Below are positions 21,786 through 33,785 of a stretch of DNA of 64,000 nucleotides, in pieces. Both the position numbers and the translations under genes were made by a program. Source of the stretch: Ustulina deusta (Eukaryota; Ascomycota; Sordariomycetes; Xylariales; Xylariaceae); NCBI GenBank assembly GCA_023159155.1, contig JAJNNX010000006.1, forward strand, positions 1,178,001 through 1,242,000, in the 5' to 3' direction. The first letter of the stretch is position 1, and each line of letters begins with the position of its first letter. A model generated the notes under the pieces. It saw only the letters and a program-made list of their open reading frames with translations. It was not told where the DNA came from and did not search any database.

Positions 21786-23792
21786 ATGGCTTCACACGCT
21801 CAGCCTACGAACGAGGACGGCTTGCCGAGTGCCCTGTTTCCCCCAGCACCTCCTAGTGTCATATCCTCTCGCATGACAGATATAGCATCTGAAGATGGTG
21901 ATGCAACCAATCCAGCCATGAAAAAAAACAGCCACGCTACCGAATCACGTCCAGGAACATCCATAACGGGCATGTCGTCATCTCGGGGTCCGAACTGGTC
22001 ACAATCTTTGCCACTCCGCAAGGGCCTGCAGCGAGGTAGTATTAGTGGCAGCGTGGCGAGTGGAAGGCCGCTGAGTTCTGCAAGTAGGACGAGTAGGAGT
22101 CATGCCCCCATAGCTTCCCAGGCGTTTTTCCGGCCGATGAGCTCCCAAAAACTTCAGGCTCAGCGAGGAGCACGCCCTCTGTCCATCAGTCAGCACCCAC
22201 CGAGTATCGACGACTTGCCGGACGAGGATGACCAGTCCCAGATTGCGCCGTACGAGATTCGCGTGCCATCGACTATGAGTCGGAACAACCAGCCCACTAG
22301 CGACCCAGATGATGTGCAGCCGCCACCATCGCGGGGTACAGAAATAACGGAGCCCTACGATCGCATTACAACCACCACAAGTCCTACGCATGGCTACTAC
22401 CCTACTGCTAGTGTTACAGATAGCGTCAGCCCGCTGCGCCGGAAGCAGGCCGAAGAGAAAGGGCTGTCTTTGAACCTCGACAAGAGCAGCAGTTACCGGA
22501 ACGCTGGTAGTCCCCCAAGTCCGGTCAAGACACCGCACTCCTTCAGATCAGGCTTGTTCATGTCAGGCATGGGCGAGTCAGCCGCGAACCGCCCGAATCA
22601 TGACATGCACGGCGCAGAAAAATTATCATCTGGTGATTCGTCTCCACGGCTAGCATCTAATACAGCTGGAACCAGTGCTAAAGAAGCACGCCCCAACTCC
22701 CAACTTGGACGCAATCATGAATACTTCGAAGGCAATACGGTATTCTGTCTCGGTGGACGCCTACAGAACACTCGACATCGGCCTATCAATATTGGTACAG
22801 GTTTTCTAATTGTTCTGCCGGCCGCTTTATTCTTCGGGGCGTGTGCTCCATACCTATGGCACAATCTGTCACCTGCGATTCCAATAATCTTTGCCTATAT
22901 CTTTATCATTTCCTTCTCCTCATTTGTCCGTGCGTCTGTGTCAGATCCAGGGGTAAGTTTGACTTGAATGAGCTCCACCTATATCCTCCATAGACTGACA
23001 TCTTAATTCACCTAGATCCTGCCTCGTAACCTTCATCAATTCCCCCCGGCGGATGAGAATGAAGACCCGCTGCGTTTGGCACCTCCAACTAACGACTGGA
23101 CTTTGATTAAATCGGCAGAGTCGAGTGTAGCGGCCATGGAGGTCCCGACCAAGTTCTGCAGAAGTTGCAATATTTGGCGACCGCCTCGCGCTCATCATTG
23201 TCGCCTGTGTGACAATTGTGTCGAGACTCAGGATCACCATTGTGTCTGGGTTAATAACTGCGTGGGCCGTCGAAACTACCGTTACTTTTTTACTTTTGTC
23301 ACTTCGACTGCCATCATGAGCCTCTACCTTATTGGTGTCTCACTTGCTCAGATTACTATCTATTCACGTCGCGAGGGGGTTTCATTCGGTCAGGCGGTGG
23401 GCCATTTCCGCGTTGCGTTTGCTCTGGTGATCTACGGAATTCTCGGCCTTCTCTACCCCGCTGCTCTGACCGGATATCACCTATTCCTCATGTCGAGGGG
23501 CGAAACAACAAGAGAATTCCTCAACTCGCATAAGCTTCTTAAACAGGATAGGTACCGGGCTTTTACGCAGGGGCGCATGTGGAGAAACTGGGTTGTTGTA
23601 CTATGCCGTCCTCGACCACCAACATACTATCGCTTCAAAGACCGATATGAGGAAGGCGACCAGCGTTTTGGAGAGCGGCGAGACCTACAGGGAAACAGAA
23701 AACTGGCAAGCAGTCAGGACGTGGAAATGCACTCTGTACGACCATTCCAAGGACCCGTGTCTCTGCGTAGTGAAGTGTCGGCTTCTCGATAA
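21786..23792 (+). CDS. ERF2: DHHC palmitoyltransferase, Erf2-like
   Basis: Protein S-acyltransferase of the ER/Golgi membranes; Erf2 with Erf4 palmitoylates Ras in yeast. Exons 21786-22952 and 23016-23792 (63-bp intron, GTAAGT...TAG, phase 0) give 647 aa. The ATG at 21786 sits in an ideal context, GCCGCCATGG; an earlier TTG frame extension was rejected. The N-terminal 320 residues are Ser/Pro-rich and disordered, which is usual in Pezizomycotina Erf2. Two membrane helices precede the cysteine-rich domain (about residues 335-390), then CRSCNIWRPPRAHHCRLCDNC and the catalytic DHHC at 462-465, and two more helices after it (near YFFTFVTSTAIMSLYLIG and LVIYGILGLLYPAALTGY). The TTxE-type motif is present as ETTREFL. 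Confidence 0.93.
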
Positions 23793-24464
23793 GACGCTTA
23801 TTTTTCCCTCTTGGACACGGTCAATCCACTGCGATCGGGTCCCTAGCTAACATCTTTGCTGTATTTTTTATTGCTCTATACCCATAATAATCGTTCGTTT
23901 CACACATTCTTTTAATACTATGAGTCTTGTTTTTTAGGCATAGTATTGACCTCTAGAGTTGAGCATTGGTCTCGTCGGCCTGGGGAGCCAGAGAAAATTT
24001 AGTTTAAGGGACAACACTAGGGGAAGTGTTGTTTTGCTTGTATGTATACGTGTAAAAGGTTCGTTTCACTTCTTTACCATAGCTATGGCAGGATTGGGTA
24101 TGCTGCGTTGTTTCAAGACTAGATAGACGAATGTAATGACCCTTTTGACGTTTCTCATGATTCATGCATTATTCTCGTAACAATTCGATTCTATGATGAT
24201 GACAGTAATAGCATTGGTTTTAGTCGAGGTTTGACGAGAATAATTGCAACGATCAATGGTGCTTACGTCTTGTATGTATGGCTCCTATTTTCATTATTTC
24301 CGTCTTTTTCGTCGTATTTATTAAAGTTGTAGATAGGAGACTCTTTGGCTTCCAAACGTAATTTTGTGAAGATGCCTGCTTTCTTCTTTTACCTGGAACT
24401 CCGTGCTAACAGGAGCGAAGTGTCAAACTCCACCTAAAGACGATAGAAGTGCCCGTTTCACCCT
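23793..24464. other. Convergent intergenic region
   Basis: 672 bp, T-rich, holding the 3' UTRs of ERF2 and the coiled-coil gene. No gene seen. Confidence 0.5.
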
Positions 24465-25126
24465 TCACTGCACCAACTGATACCTATCCGAGAACCGCAG
24501 CAACTTTCCTTCCTCAACCCTGAGCTGCATCCTCGACTCGGCGAGCTTGCCGCGGAGCCCATCGAGCTTTTCCCGGGCTTTCCGCTCGCTCTTCTGCGCC
24601 CTCTCGATCGTCTTGTCCATCGCGCTTATCTTACCTTCGACTTCCTTGCACACTTTCTTCGCCTTCTCCAGGTCGTCGCGTGCGTTCCTCTCGAACTCCC
24701 CGTTCCCGCCCGGCCGGCCGCTTTCGGCGAGTCTCTGCTCATGCCGCTGGAACGAGGCCAGAGACCCCTTGTACCGGAGCTCCAGCGTGGCGAGTTCGCG
24801 CACCACTGCGAAACTTGGGGTTAGCAATCGCATGTTCTGGCTCGTTCTGGAATTAAATTTACTTTTGTGGGAGTGTGCAAGTCTCATGGGATATTATAGG
24901 TCTGGCGAGGAATAGCTATCTTCGTACTCCTAGAGGACTGGATCGAGAGGAAAAAAAATTTTGATGCTGAGAATGGCTTACGGTTCTCCTTTTGAATTCC
25001 GAGGGCCTGGATATCTGCCACTCGAATGTTGACAGTATTCCGCTGCATGTCGACTTTGCTCTTATAATCACGTAGTTTGGCTTCCCTTTTGCGGACGATT
25101 TCCCTCTGCTTTTGAAAGGTAGACAT
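24465..25126 (-). CDS. Small coiled-coil protein, function unknown
   Basis: Two exons on the minus strand: 25126-24982 and 24805-24465, joined over a 176-bp intron (GTAAGC...GCAG with GCTAAC branch), give 161 aa. The start is the ATG beginning MSTFQKQREIVRKREAKL. The protein is almost entirely Lys/Arg/Glu-rich helix, with heptad-like spacing in both exons (exon 2: LATLELRYKGSLASFQRHEQRL, then DLEKAKKVCKEVEGKISAMDKTIERAQKSE). No catalytic motif, signal peptide or membrane segment is visible. Such small coiled-coil proteins often belong to cytoskeletal or kinetochore assemblies, but nothing in the sequence decides this. The splice is supported by frame continuity (phase 1) rather than by a recognised homologue. 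Confidence 0.65.
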
Positions 25127-27817
25127 TTCGACTACTAATTTCGAGCACAATGGGGTTGCTTGCTTGCTAGAGGTCGATCGCTTGATAAACATCGCTCGTT
25201 CGTTGGTGAAAATAGTATAATGAAGATTGCTTTGGAGTTTAAGAAGAGTCACGGCGAGGTACACGATTAGGGTAGACTGTGACGTAGACTACAAAGTGGT
25301 ACGAATGGCTACGCTTCGGTTGGTCCAGAATCAGATGCGAACTGACCCCTCTTGATCCCTCGACTGTCACGCGAAGAGAGTGAGCCGCACAAACTACAGT
25401 GACATAAATAGCATCCCATCGCTGAAGATGGCCTGGGGGAGGGCCCCGGCCCCCTACAATGGAGCGCAAACATGAGTCTTCGTGCTACCACCAAGTTAAA
25501 ATGACAGAAGCGGTGGGACCTCAATGTTTCGGACGGCTATTCCCACTTGGTCGTCAGCGCCGAGTAGTCGGGATTTGGACAGGAAGACAGCGCAAATGGT
25601 GAGATTTACCGGAGTTGAGGTGCTCCTTGTGATGAGTTCATATGGGACTATGTCTCAGATTAGTCTTTCTGCGTCGCCTCTTGCGTGAAGCCAAACCCGT
25701 CTGCTGGTGTTGTAAGCGGAGAAAACGAAGACTTCGTTACTCGAAGCCAACGATGGGTGACTCGTAAATTTTCCCGTCTTGCTTTTTACCTGGCGGTGTG
25801 CGAATAAACGCGCTTGTCGATGTCACAAGTCCACAGCAGAGTTCGTAGTAATTGTTTGGCGTAACTAGCCAGCAACGACTCCTTTTTCGTTCTTGTCCTT
25901 TCGTGGAACGTTGTACTACATTCGCCCAAAACTACCTCATGATTGGCCACATAGCACTGCGTGCAGCCGCATGACCTGTTGGATTAATACCGGGGTATTA
26001 CTTAGAATTCGTGACGTTCTTATTGTGTTCCGCAGACGCGAGTTAAAAAGCACATTCCTATGCCCGTTCCAGGTTGTATGTATGTATCTATGTTAGAGAA
26101 GCTGGAGTTGGGATTCAAGTGGCCATCATCCTTTTTTGAAAAGAAACCCGCCTCATTGCCTCTTTCATTCCTGTGTTTGTCAATATCATTGTCAGGTGTT
26201 GCATAAAAATGTTGAAGAGTTGGTATGGAAGCCTCTGGGCTAGAGGTTCTAGCATCCAAAATTGGAGTCCCTATACCACATTTTGCCTGACCTTTCTGTG
26301 ACCTCTATGGGTGAACAGATGATTGTGGCGCAAGGTGTGGCGACCGGTTGCAACGGTTGATTCTGATTTACGGATATACCTGGGATCAGGTCCTTGATTG
26401 CACTGATGGTCTCTTCGTCGCTAGGTGCTTTGATAACTAGGTTGCCCGACTAGCCGTCATTTCCGTTCTAAATCAGATGCATCACAACGTCGCACGAAGG
26501 GAAAGGTGCGGATGCCATCTATATATACTGAAAACCACAACTTCGGCCATTCATCTTCGGTATGTGATAGAAATTGGATATACACATCGCGATTTCATGC
26601 AGTATGTGTATTTTGATAACAACATTAGGGCTTGGATACGACGACTTGAAGAATATACTCGAATTATCAATAATCTCCTAGGGTGGCAGGGGTCTTGACC
26701 TTCTAAAGCTCTTCTAAGAATAACACGAGAATATTGGACCTAAATACACCAAATCACCTGATTTTGGATGCATTCATGAGGCGGCTATTCATGCTCCCTT
26801 GAAGATTTTATGTCCCAGTTGGAAGCAGGCTGAAGAGCTGAATTACCGAAATACCGAAGACTGAGACTTATTTCGATGACATATTTTCACGACGTCGTCA
26901 CTAATTATTATCAGACTTTAAAAGGAACAAAAAGATGGCTCTATATACGCATTCGCAGCCTTTCTATAATGACCACCGCTTCGTACAGGGGCTCAATCTT
27001 GATGGTACGGTATGAGCCCTCACGGGGAATAGCACCGTCGCAGATGCGATGAAATTATTAAACCAGGTAGTTTGGAGACTCAACTTCACCGGATATCACG
27101 ACATATTGCCAATTATCATCGCCTATTCCATTGGAATATTACCCAAACTCTTTCCAATAGTGTGCCTGTGGTGTACCTAACACTGCCTTAGCAATCTGGA
27201 AAAGACTACACAGGGAGCCTGTATTTAAGTCCTTACTCGATGTAGCCCATAACATCGGATACCACCACTAAATCCAACACATCCACAATCGCAACAGGAA
27301 TTAGACTTGTCTCGTCTAGTCTAATTTGAGATGGTCCGGAAACCCCAGGTTGAGTTCGGTCCACTTTACCCCGAGTTTGGAACTCAGTTGCTATTAGGCC
27401 CAGAACATGATCCGCGATTATTGTGGGGGCCCCGCCTACTACAACTCCGGATATGTTGGTTACCGGAAGAATCATTCCAACTTACGTATCCTCTTTCCTG
27501 TTAGCACCGATATAACCACTATTCGCGGAAGAGATTGGCCGATGATTTGGGGAGGGGGGACTTCATACCTTCCCCCCGGCTAATTACGTTTTACACCGGG
27601 GAGACTCACCGACAAACGTGGACGAGCTTCATCGACTTACCGCTAGCCCTAGTGTAGATAGTGGCTTTTGAAGTGAATCAATCCTCGTTCGAAGGTGTCT
27701 CGCACTGCTATACTTAAAAGGCTTCAGGCTTTCCAGGAATAATATAGCCAACTCTGCTTCATTTCGCTCGCTTCCCAGTGCTCTCACGTGAGATATAATA
27801 AAGCTGCAGGTCGGAAT
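25127..27817. other. Long gene-poor region
   Basis: 2.7 kb upstream of two divergent genes. No intact gene seen. Between about 26930 and 27480 the minus strand has coding-like stretches separated by stops (for example an 80-codon frame 27475-27233), which could be a decayed gene, but I cannot name a family. Confidence 0.4.
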
Positions 27818-29671
27818 ATGAAGGCTCGAGTCTTATCTATAGCAGCGTCCCTCATTGGCGCGGTGCCTACGAAATCCCGCGAACTTAGTCCTTTCTTCAG
27901 TCAAGTGGACAACCAGACCTGGCTCATTGGCAATGAAGTTTGGAACCTGACTCAAGGTCCCAAGTATGGTGTCCAGCTGTTCTACAAGGACCACGATTGT
28001 GTGGGCGACGCTGTCGGCCATTATGTGAGCTATAGTGAGTGAAACTCTCCAGAGCCTTCCTAACTGGAAAAGAGGAATAGAAAAGTTGACGTTGGGATAG
28101 ATGGGGCGGCGAGCGATCTAAGTTGGAACTCAGCCTCGATTTTCAAGCAAGGATCTTACCGGGGCGCCGACTACATCGATATCATGTTCACGGCTGATGA
28201 AGGCGAGATGCATTGGGTCATATTCTCGGGACTCGCTGGGGCGTATCAGTACTTCGTGAACCTCGCGCTGCCGGTTCTTGGCGAGTTTCGCACATTATGG
28301 CGTCTGGATAATGCGACGTTCCCTCGCGGCAAGACGAACATTAAGGATGAAGAGTTACCACCTCTTAGCGATTATATAGCCGCCAACAAAGTTCAAGACG
28401 AGACTTGGTTACGTCCCGATGGGAATGGTTACATCACAAAATACGACTTTACGGCCTGGGTTCGAACTCAAACGTATTACGGAGTCTATGGAGAAAGCTT
28501 TGGGAGTTGGTACATCAATCCAGGGAAAGATTATTACAACGGAAATCACTTAAAACAAGAACTTATGGTAAGCTCGACATGCTCCCAGAATTTCGTGGTC
28601 CCCAGCCTTAAAACTCATTTTCAATCCCTTCCTTAGGTTCATCGAGAGTCCGCCACAGGTGACGCTGTCCAGCTCAACATGATTCACGGCACTCATTTCA
28701 TGGCCTCTTCTTCGGATGTATTCCCAGATGGAAAGATGTGGGGACCGTGGCTGTGGTATCTCAACGACGGATCCAAGGAGGACGCGGCAAAGAGAGCTAA
28801 GGAGGAGTTCGCTAGCTGGCCATATAAATGGTTTGAAGATGAGGCGTATAAATCTCGCGGCTCAGTAACGGGGCAGCTAGTCCTCTCAGATGGCCGGCCT
28901 GCGGCAAATGCTGCCGTTTTCCTGGGGGACAACACCCCGAACGAGACGGCGCTGGATATGGGATCGAACTATTACTACACTTCGTATGCCGACGCCAACG
29001 GGCGTTTTGAGTTCGCAGACGTGCGGGCGGCGCAATATGGCCTGCAGGCTTGGTCCAATGGGAGCAAGATCGCGGATGTCACGACTAGTTTTTTACACAA
29101 TGACGTCGTCGTCACGAAATCGCGTAAAACAAACCTCGGGCGGTTGAAATGGGACGTCTCAAAGAAGACTAAAATCTTCCAAGTCGGCGATTTCGACCGC
29201 ATGAGCTACGGCTTCCAGTACGGGGGTGCGCCGAACCAGCACGCGCTTGTCGCGAGCTGCCCAGAAAATATAGTCTACCGTGTTGGTCAGTCTACGACTT
29301 CTGACTGGTGCTTTGGACAGACATACCTAGGGAATTGGACAATCTATTTCGATTTTCCAAGCACGCCGAAGCATACAGTAGCTAAGACTGCGACCTTGAT
29401 CGTATCTCTAGCGGGTTATTCGTCGGGTGCAAGCTCGACAATCTGGGCCAATGGACGGCAGATCGGGAATCTGACCAGCGGTGTTCCCGGGCTGCTTAAC
29501 GACCCTTCTCTTTACCGCTCAATGACCACGGCTGGCGAATGGAGATACTTTGAATTCGAGTTCGATGTTGACAGTGTATTGAAGCAGGGCGGGAACGAGG
29601 TCACGTTTCAGATGACTCGTAACACGACATGGCATGGCTTCATGTGGGATAGTATTGTACTTGAATGGTGA
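27818..29671 (+). CDS. Rhamnogalacturonan endolyase, polysaccharide lyase family 4 (RglA/RhgB type)
   Basis: Secreted enzyme that cleaves rhamnose-galacturonate bonds of pectin by beta-elimination. Exons 27818-28034, 28101-28567 and 28637-29671 give 572 aa; introns of 66 and 69 bp are GTGAGT...TAG and GTAAGC...TAG. Characteristic PL4 stretches: the N-terminal QVDNQTWLIGNEVWNLTQGP and HYVSYNGAASDLSWN, EMHWVIFSGLAGAYQYFVN, LGEFRTLWRLD, SWYINPGKDYYNGNHLKQEL and QLNMIHGTHF; then a fibronectin-like domain (GSVTGQLVLSDGRPAANA) and a C-terminal carbohydrate-binding-like domain ending GFMWDSIVLEW. Several N-glycosylation sequons are present. The leader MKARVLSIAASLIGAV is hydrophobic but lacks a clear signal-peptidase site. 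The reading frame is intact although the gene borders a decayed, transposon-rich region. Confidence 0.93.
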
Positions 29672-30180
29672 TACCGATCAGTTGACTTTGGCTATTCTCG
29701 TCATGGCTATTTATTCTAGTGTGAGTACGCAGAGCCAGTGACTGACTCGCCTAGGGAGTGTCGTGAATGAAAGCCTTCTAGTTTCACCATCTGTAGGAGT
29801 TGGACTGTGCAGAATAGACCTATTCCCTTTCCCCTCGAGTAGTTTAATTTCGCATAATTCAGGATACATTTGGACTCCGATCCAATTGCCCCAATTTCAA
29901 CTATGGTAGTTTCCTTGAGCTAGAGGTAATCACAGTTTTTTTTAGGATTCCCATGTCTGTTTACCGGCTCGTCTGCACATTTAACTCGTGGAGATCCCAG
30001 AGTCGCTCTATTTTATGGTTTCCTAGTTAGGACCTAAATATTAATCGATATTTCGGGGGGTTTAGATCCTGATATAACTAGAATGCTTGATAATTACAAC
30101 CGACTCCATGGGTACTGGATACTCTCCGGTGACTTATCATCCGATACCTCATGTCACGCCTTTGATATACACAATCCCCC
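29672..30180. other. Intergenic region
   Basis: 509 bp between the lyase and the oxidase pseudogene; no feature recognised. Confidence 0.5.
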
Positions 30181-31225
30181 CTACTTGTTCTCCGCCCACT
30201 CTTCACTGCCTACGGCTGATCTAGCATAAAATATATCCATTGGATTGTATTTGCGCTTGATACTTCGAAGTCTTTAGTAATTATCTCTATAAATGGTCCG
30301 CTGAAAATCAGCTTCGATCAGATATGCGGCGCCTCCAGGGGTCAGCCTTTCCAGAGATGGGAGAAGATCGGAGGTTATATTGTCCTGCGCTAAATTCGTT
30401 GCCGCCTAGTCCGTGTAGTCAGTCAATGGGTATGCCTACGATGAAACTGAAGAGGGTCTGACGAATATAGGGGTTAACCGCCACGTTGTTCGAGGGTGAG
30501 GCGCCTCTCTCGAGGCTGTAGCTATCACCAGACATTACAGTTTGAGAGCTGATATACCGTGTAGCCTCTACTAAAGTTTCTGTGTTCTTAGTTGCAAGAT
30601 CTCGAGGAATGAGCCGACGGCCGATATTCTAGTCGGAAATATTCCAGCTCGAGACTAGCTGTTGGGCTTCGTAGCTTCACAAAAATTTCGAGTATTGCAT
30701 GGAAGAATAGTGGCGTTCAAGGCCCATGTCGTTGAGTCGTCCGACAAAGGGATAAAGGAGGCCACCGAGATCGGCCAAAGCGAGCCCCGGCGCTAATTAT
30801 GGCAGGCGAAATCACGAACCCAGATAGTGCGGTCGCCCACACAACGAAGGCACCCTTGTCTACTAGGCCGGGTAGTGTATTCTGAATGAACGTTGTCATG
30901 GCGGAGTATATGTTATCCGTATTTGTTTCGTCATCGCGGCCATTGATGTGTGCGTAATGGAGAACGCCTTGACAGTGAGGGGAGAGACGATACCAAACGT
31001 TCCGCCACCACCCCCTCGTAGAGCCCAGACCAAGTCAATGTTTTGTATTGTCGTCATTGTCACAATCTCACTGGCGCCCGTGACTACCTCCCTGGGTGAA
31101 CCCACCCGCAAAACCAACTGTAGGGCAGTTGCCACCTCCTACAACGAGACCGCGAAAAGCTGCAAACATATAGGCTTCCTACCGTCAACGCCAGCTCTCA
31201 TCCTAACCCTAGGGCCGGTGTTTCG
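30181..31225 (-). pseudogene. FAD-linked oxidoreductase (berberine-bridge-enzyme type), decayed
   Basis: Reading the minus strand, pieces of one BBE-like oxidase appear in order but in different frames: TGPRVRMRAGVDG, then [19 protein letters not shown] and [12 protein letters not shown] of the FAD-binding domain; then [18 protein letters not shown] in another frame; VDKGAFVVWA followed by ALADLGGLLYPFVGRLNDMG in a shifted frame; TSDLLPSLERLTPGGAAYL and the BBE-domain C-terminus IKRKYNPMDIFYARSAVGSE ending at TAG 30183-30181. An in-frame TAA at 30276-30274 interrupts the last part. The total is about 1 kb against about 1.5-1.8 kb for an intact gene, so there are deletions as well, notably after the FTQGG motif where the next frame resumes. 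Clearly non-functional. Confidence 0.88.
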
Positions 31226-31825
31226 AAACATGAGACGGATATTATGTTCTATTATTTCCAAAAACCGTAGCGAGTGATTGAGGAGACATACAAGCATATT
31301 CACATGTAAATTGAACAATACGATGTATTTTTAGCTGTTAAAACAATTCAATGTTTTTTTTTAATTAAAATTAATTCGGAGGAGCCGCGGACCAAGTCAG
31401 AAGTCTTGGATCATAATCATAAAGAGTGGCCTCTGCTAGCAATAGCCAAAATGCTTAGTTTGTTTTATAGAGGACTAGTACCCTTCCTTTATTTTTCGCT
31501 CTTTTGCCCCTTGTAAACAAAGTATTAGCCTTGTAGATAATACAATAGGACCAAGATTAACAATGCCTCTTAAAGCGGTTTCTATAATAGCGAAGATTAC
31601 GTTTTGTTATATCTCTGTCTGTCGTTAAGATAAAGGCCTAAATTACAAAGCTAACCGAAAGACAATAGGAACTGAAAAATTATAGTCTACATATACCTTG
31701 ACCTGATATCCTCTGACCTCCCTTCATAAAAAAGCCGCGCAATTGGTTTATTAGATCTGCATTCCTGTATCTTTTACATCACTTCACATTTACCTCCTAT
31801 CGCGTAAATACCCAACTTGGCAATC
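31226..31825. other. Intergenic, AT-rich
   Basis: 600 bp; composition becomes AT-rich after about 31300. No gene recognised. The last 80 bp could be the leader of the next ORF. Confidence 0.4.
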
Positions 31826-32506
31826 ATGGCCGTTTCTGAGTCTAGGTCTTGCTCTTCCCGAGCTAGCTGGATGTTCACTGACCCTTACGCTTACCAGTAT
31901 TCGGATGTAGACGCCGAGGATGACACCCTCGCTATATCTCCAGGTCAGCAAAGTGTTATATCTAGCAGTACTCCTTGCGAGCTAGAAGGCTCTATTCCCA
32001 CAAACACGATCCGATACGAGTTGGCAGCCAATCCTTTGGCTTTGAGCGTCCGCGACAGCCATCAGATGCCGAATGAGCCGCCCAGTAGTCCTTGCGGGCT
32101 TAATCGCAGCCGTCTTTCAAACACACGTACAAGTATAAGATATTCAGATCGCCGCGGCCACGATAGAGCTATATCTGCGAACACAACACCGCCACCCTAC
32201 AGTTCTAGGGCACCGCCCCAGCCTTCGAGTTCGGGCCGCATACCTGTTTTACAGGTTGCTCCTATGCCCGTTCAGCACTATGCGCCAGATGCTACTGAAC
32301 CTCCTCGGCATGTAAGGCCAAGCCCACCTGCATACGCTGATGGCCTTATACCTGTGGACGACAATGCCGCGACGCCCAAGGAGGCGAGCTCTGATTTCGA
32401 CGCGATATTGCGAAACATTGGGCCAATTTCCAAGAAGGGTAAGGGAAATACAGGCCGTGAACGGTCGAACCGTTACTATGATAGATATTCCAGCAACTTT
32501 GGTTAG
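31826..32506 (+). CDS. Orphan Ser/Pro-rich disordered protein
   Basis: An uninterrupted ATG-initiated frame of 226 aa with no introns. No family recognised. It is rich in Ser, Pro and Arg, with PPPYSSRAPPQPSSSGR and PSPPAYADG, which look like PY/SH3-type ligand stretches, and ends in a basic KKGKGNTGRERSNRYYDRY tail. No signal peptide or membrane segment. Codon use looks like real coding sequence and the frame is intact amid decayed neighbours, but absence of a known homologue leaves open a lineage-specific gene or chance. Confidence 0.5.
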   Translation: MAVSESRSCSSRASWMFTDPYAYQYSDVDAEDDTLAISPGQQSVISSSTPCELEGSIPTNTIRYELAANPLALSVRDSHQMPNEPPSSPCGLNRSRLSNTRTSIRYSDRRGHDRAISANTTPPPYSSRAPPQPSSSGRIPVLQVAPMPVQHYAPDATEPPRHVRPSPPAYADGLIPVDDNAATPKEASSDFDAILRNIGPISKKGKGNTGRERSNRYYDRYSSNFG

Positions 32507-33477
32507 GTGTTCCTGAGCGGAATGGGAATTGCTTCCTAGAACAAAAAGAAAAACAAAAAAAACATAGGTTTTGATAGAAGGATATAGTGAAATTAACCTA
32601 ATGATCAGTTCCAACAAATGATGCGACAATGTCTCATCTCAGTGAAACTAACTCTTCATCAAATACATGACTCAGTAAGTCACCTCCAGAGTTTCCATTT
32701 ATTGGTGGTTGTGCTGCTAAGGCCGGGATACCTGCCATTCTGTCGACTCAGCATATGTACGCTAGTGATTGTACCGCCCCGGGTTGCAACATTGGACACT
32801 CGACACCAAATCGTCTGTTGACTTCGCGGTGGTGCTGCAGGTCTTGCGGCTCTGCCTTACCCCACCACCCTCTAGTCCTAGCCGCCGGCGCTCCGTTTGG
32901 CATCGGGGCCGGCACACCGTATGGAGCAAAACAGAACCGTCGAGCACCCGGGCCATCCTGCCCCTCTTACTCCAGGCATTGCCGTCTCTACTTCAACCAC
33001 CTCCTTCTCTTCACCCCCGCGCCTCGCCCTCCAAAGGCTCTAGATCTACCAATCTATCCTTTAGCAGTGCCACTAACACTCCACCCCAACAAACAATGAT
33101 ATTTGCGCCCAGAGATAATGTATAAAACCTTCGTTTTACTCCAGTTATTGTTTCTTCCGTCAAAAACAAGGGCATATTAATACCTGTTTACAGAGCGCCG
33201 AAACAGAGTGTCAGGGAGCTTCTATTCAGTATATTTTGCCCGTAAGGCCGTACCGAATTTATTTTCTTCAATCAATCCTTAGGATAGTGTGGAGTGGATA
33301 TGGACACGTACTAGTTTGGTAGACTTGCGGCGACCTTGTTAACGATTACTCGAATGTTTGCTAAAGTTATCCTGGAAAAAAAAAATAGAAGCCGGGTTCT
33401 CCGATTAACTACCGTTTACAAAGCTTATGTTGTAGCCAAAACCTATACTACTGTACGGATAGTTCACGGTTAGAATG
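32507..33477. other. Gene-poor stretch before the repeat block
   Basis: 971 bp. Overlapping open frames on both strands at 32755-33125 are low-complexity and have no family resemblance. Composition shifts to AT-rich after about 33130. Confidence 0.4.
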
Positions 33478-33779
33478 GTAAGTCAATACGTAACGAGCTA
33501 ACTCTTAGTTGAAAACGGAGAACTTATAAAGGTAGTCCCTAAGATCCCATCTAGGAAACTTTGCTATAATAATAATCTCTAGCTTAGTTATTATTTTAGT
33601 TATAAATTAAAAGAAACGCTGGATACTACGAAATTTTTTGTTATAACGTTAGAATATTAACTAGACCTTAGACTATATATAATATTTATTCTTAGAACCC
33701 CGGGCTAAAAATATAATATTTTGTTCTTCTAAAGTAGTAAAGCTATTTGCTAACATATTAAAGCCTACAGTAATACTTG
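33478..33779. repeat. Dispersed repeat, left copy (RIP-mutated)
   Basis: About 300 bp that aligns, in the same orientation, along its whole length with 57228-57545. Landmarks are CTAACTCT near the start, CTTAGAACCC in the second half and GCCTACAGTAATACTTG at the end. Differences are mostly C in the right copy against T here, or G against A, plus one indel of about 11 bp. The left copy is therefore a RIP-mutated version. Its right end abuts the transposase relic. Confidence 0.8.
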
Positions 33780-33785
33780 CGTATA

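Noticed and set aside
25127..27817. Possible decayed gene on the minus strand near 26930-27480
   Set aside because: Coding-like pieces exist but no family could be recognised, so it is only mentioned in the region note.
32755..33125. Two overlapping 114-118 codon plus-strand frames
   Set aside because: Low-complexity Pro/Ser-rich translation in two frames at once, as expected from C-rich noncoding DNA.
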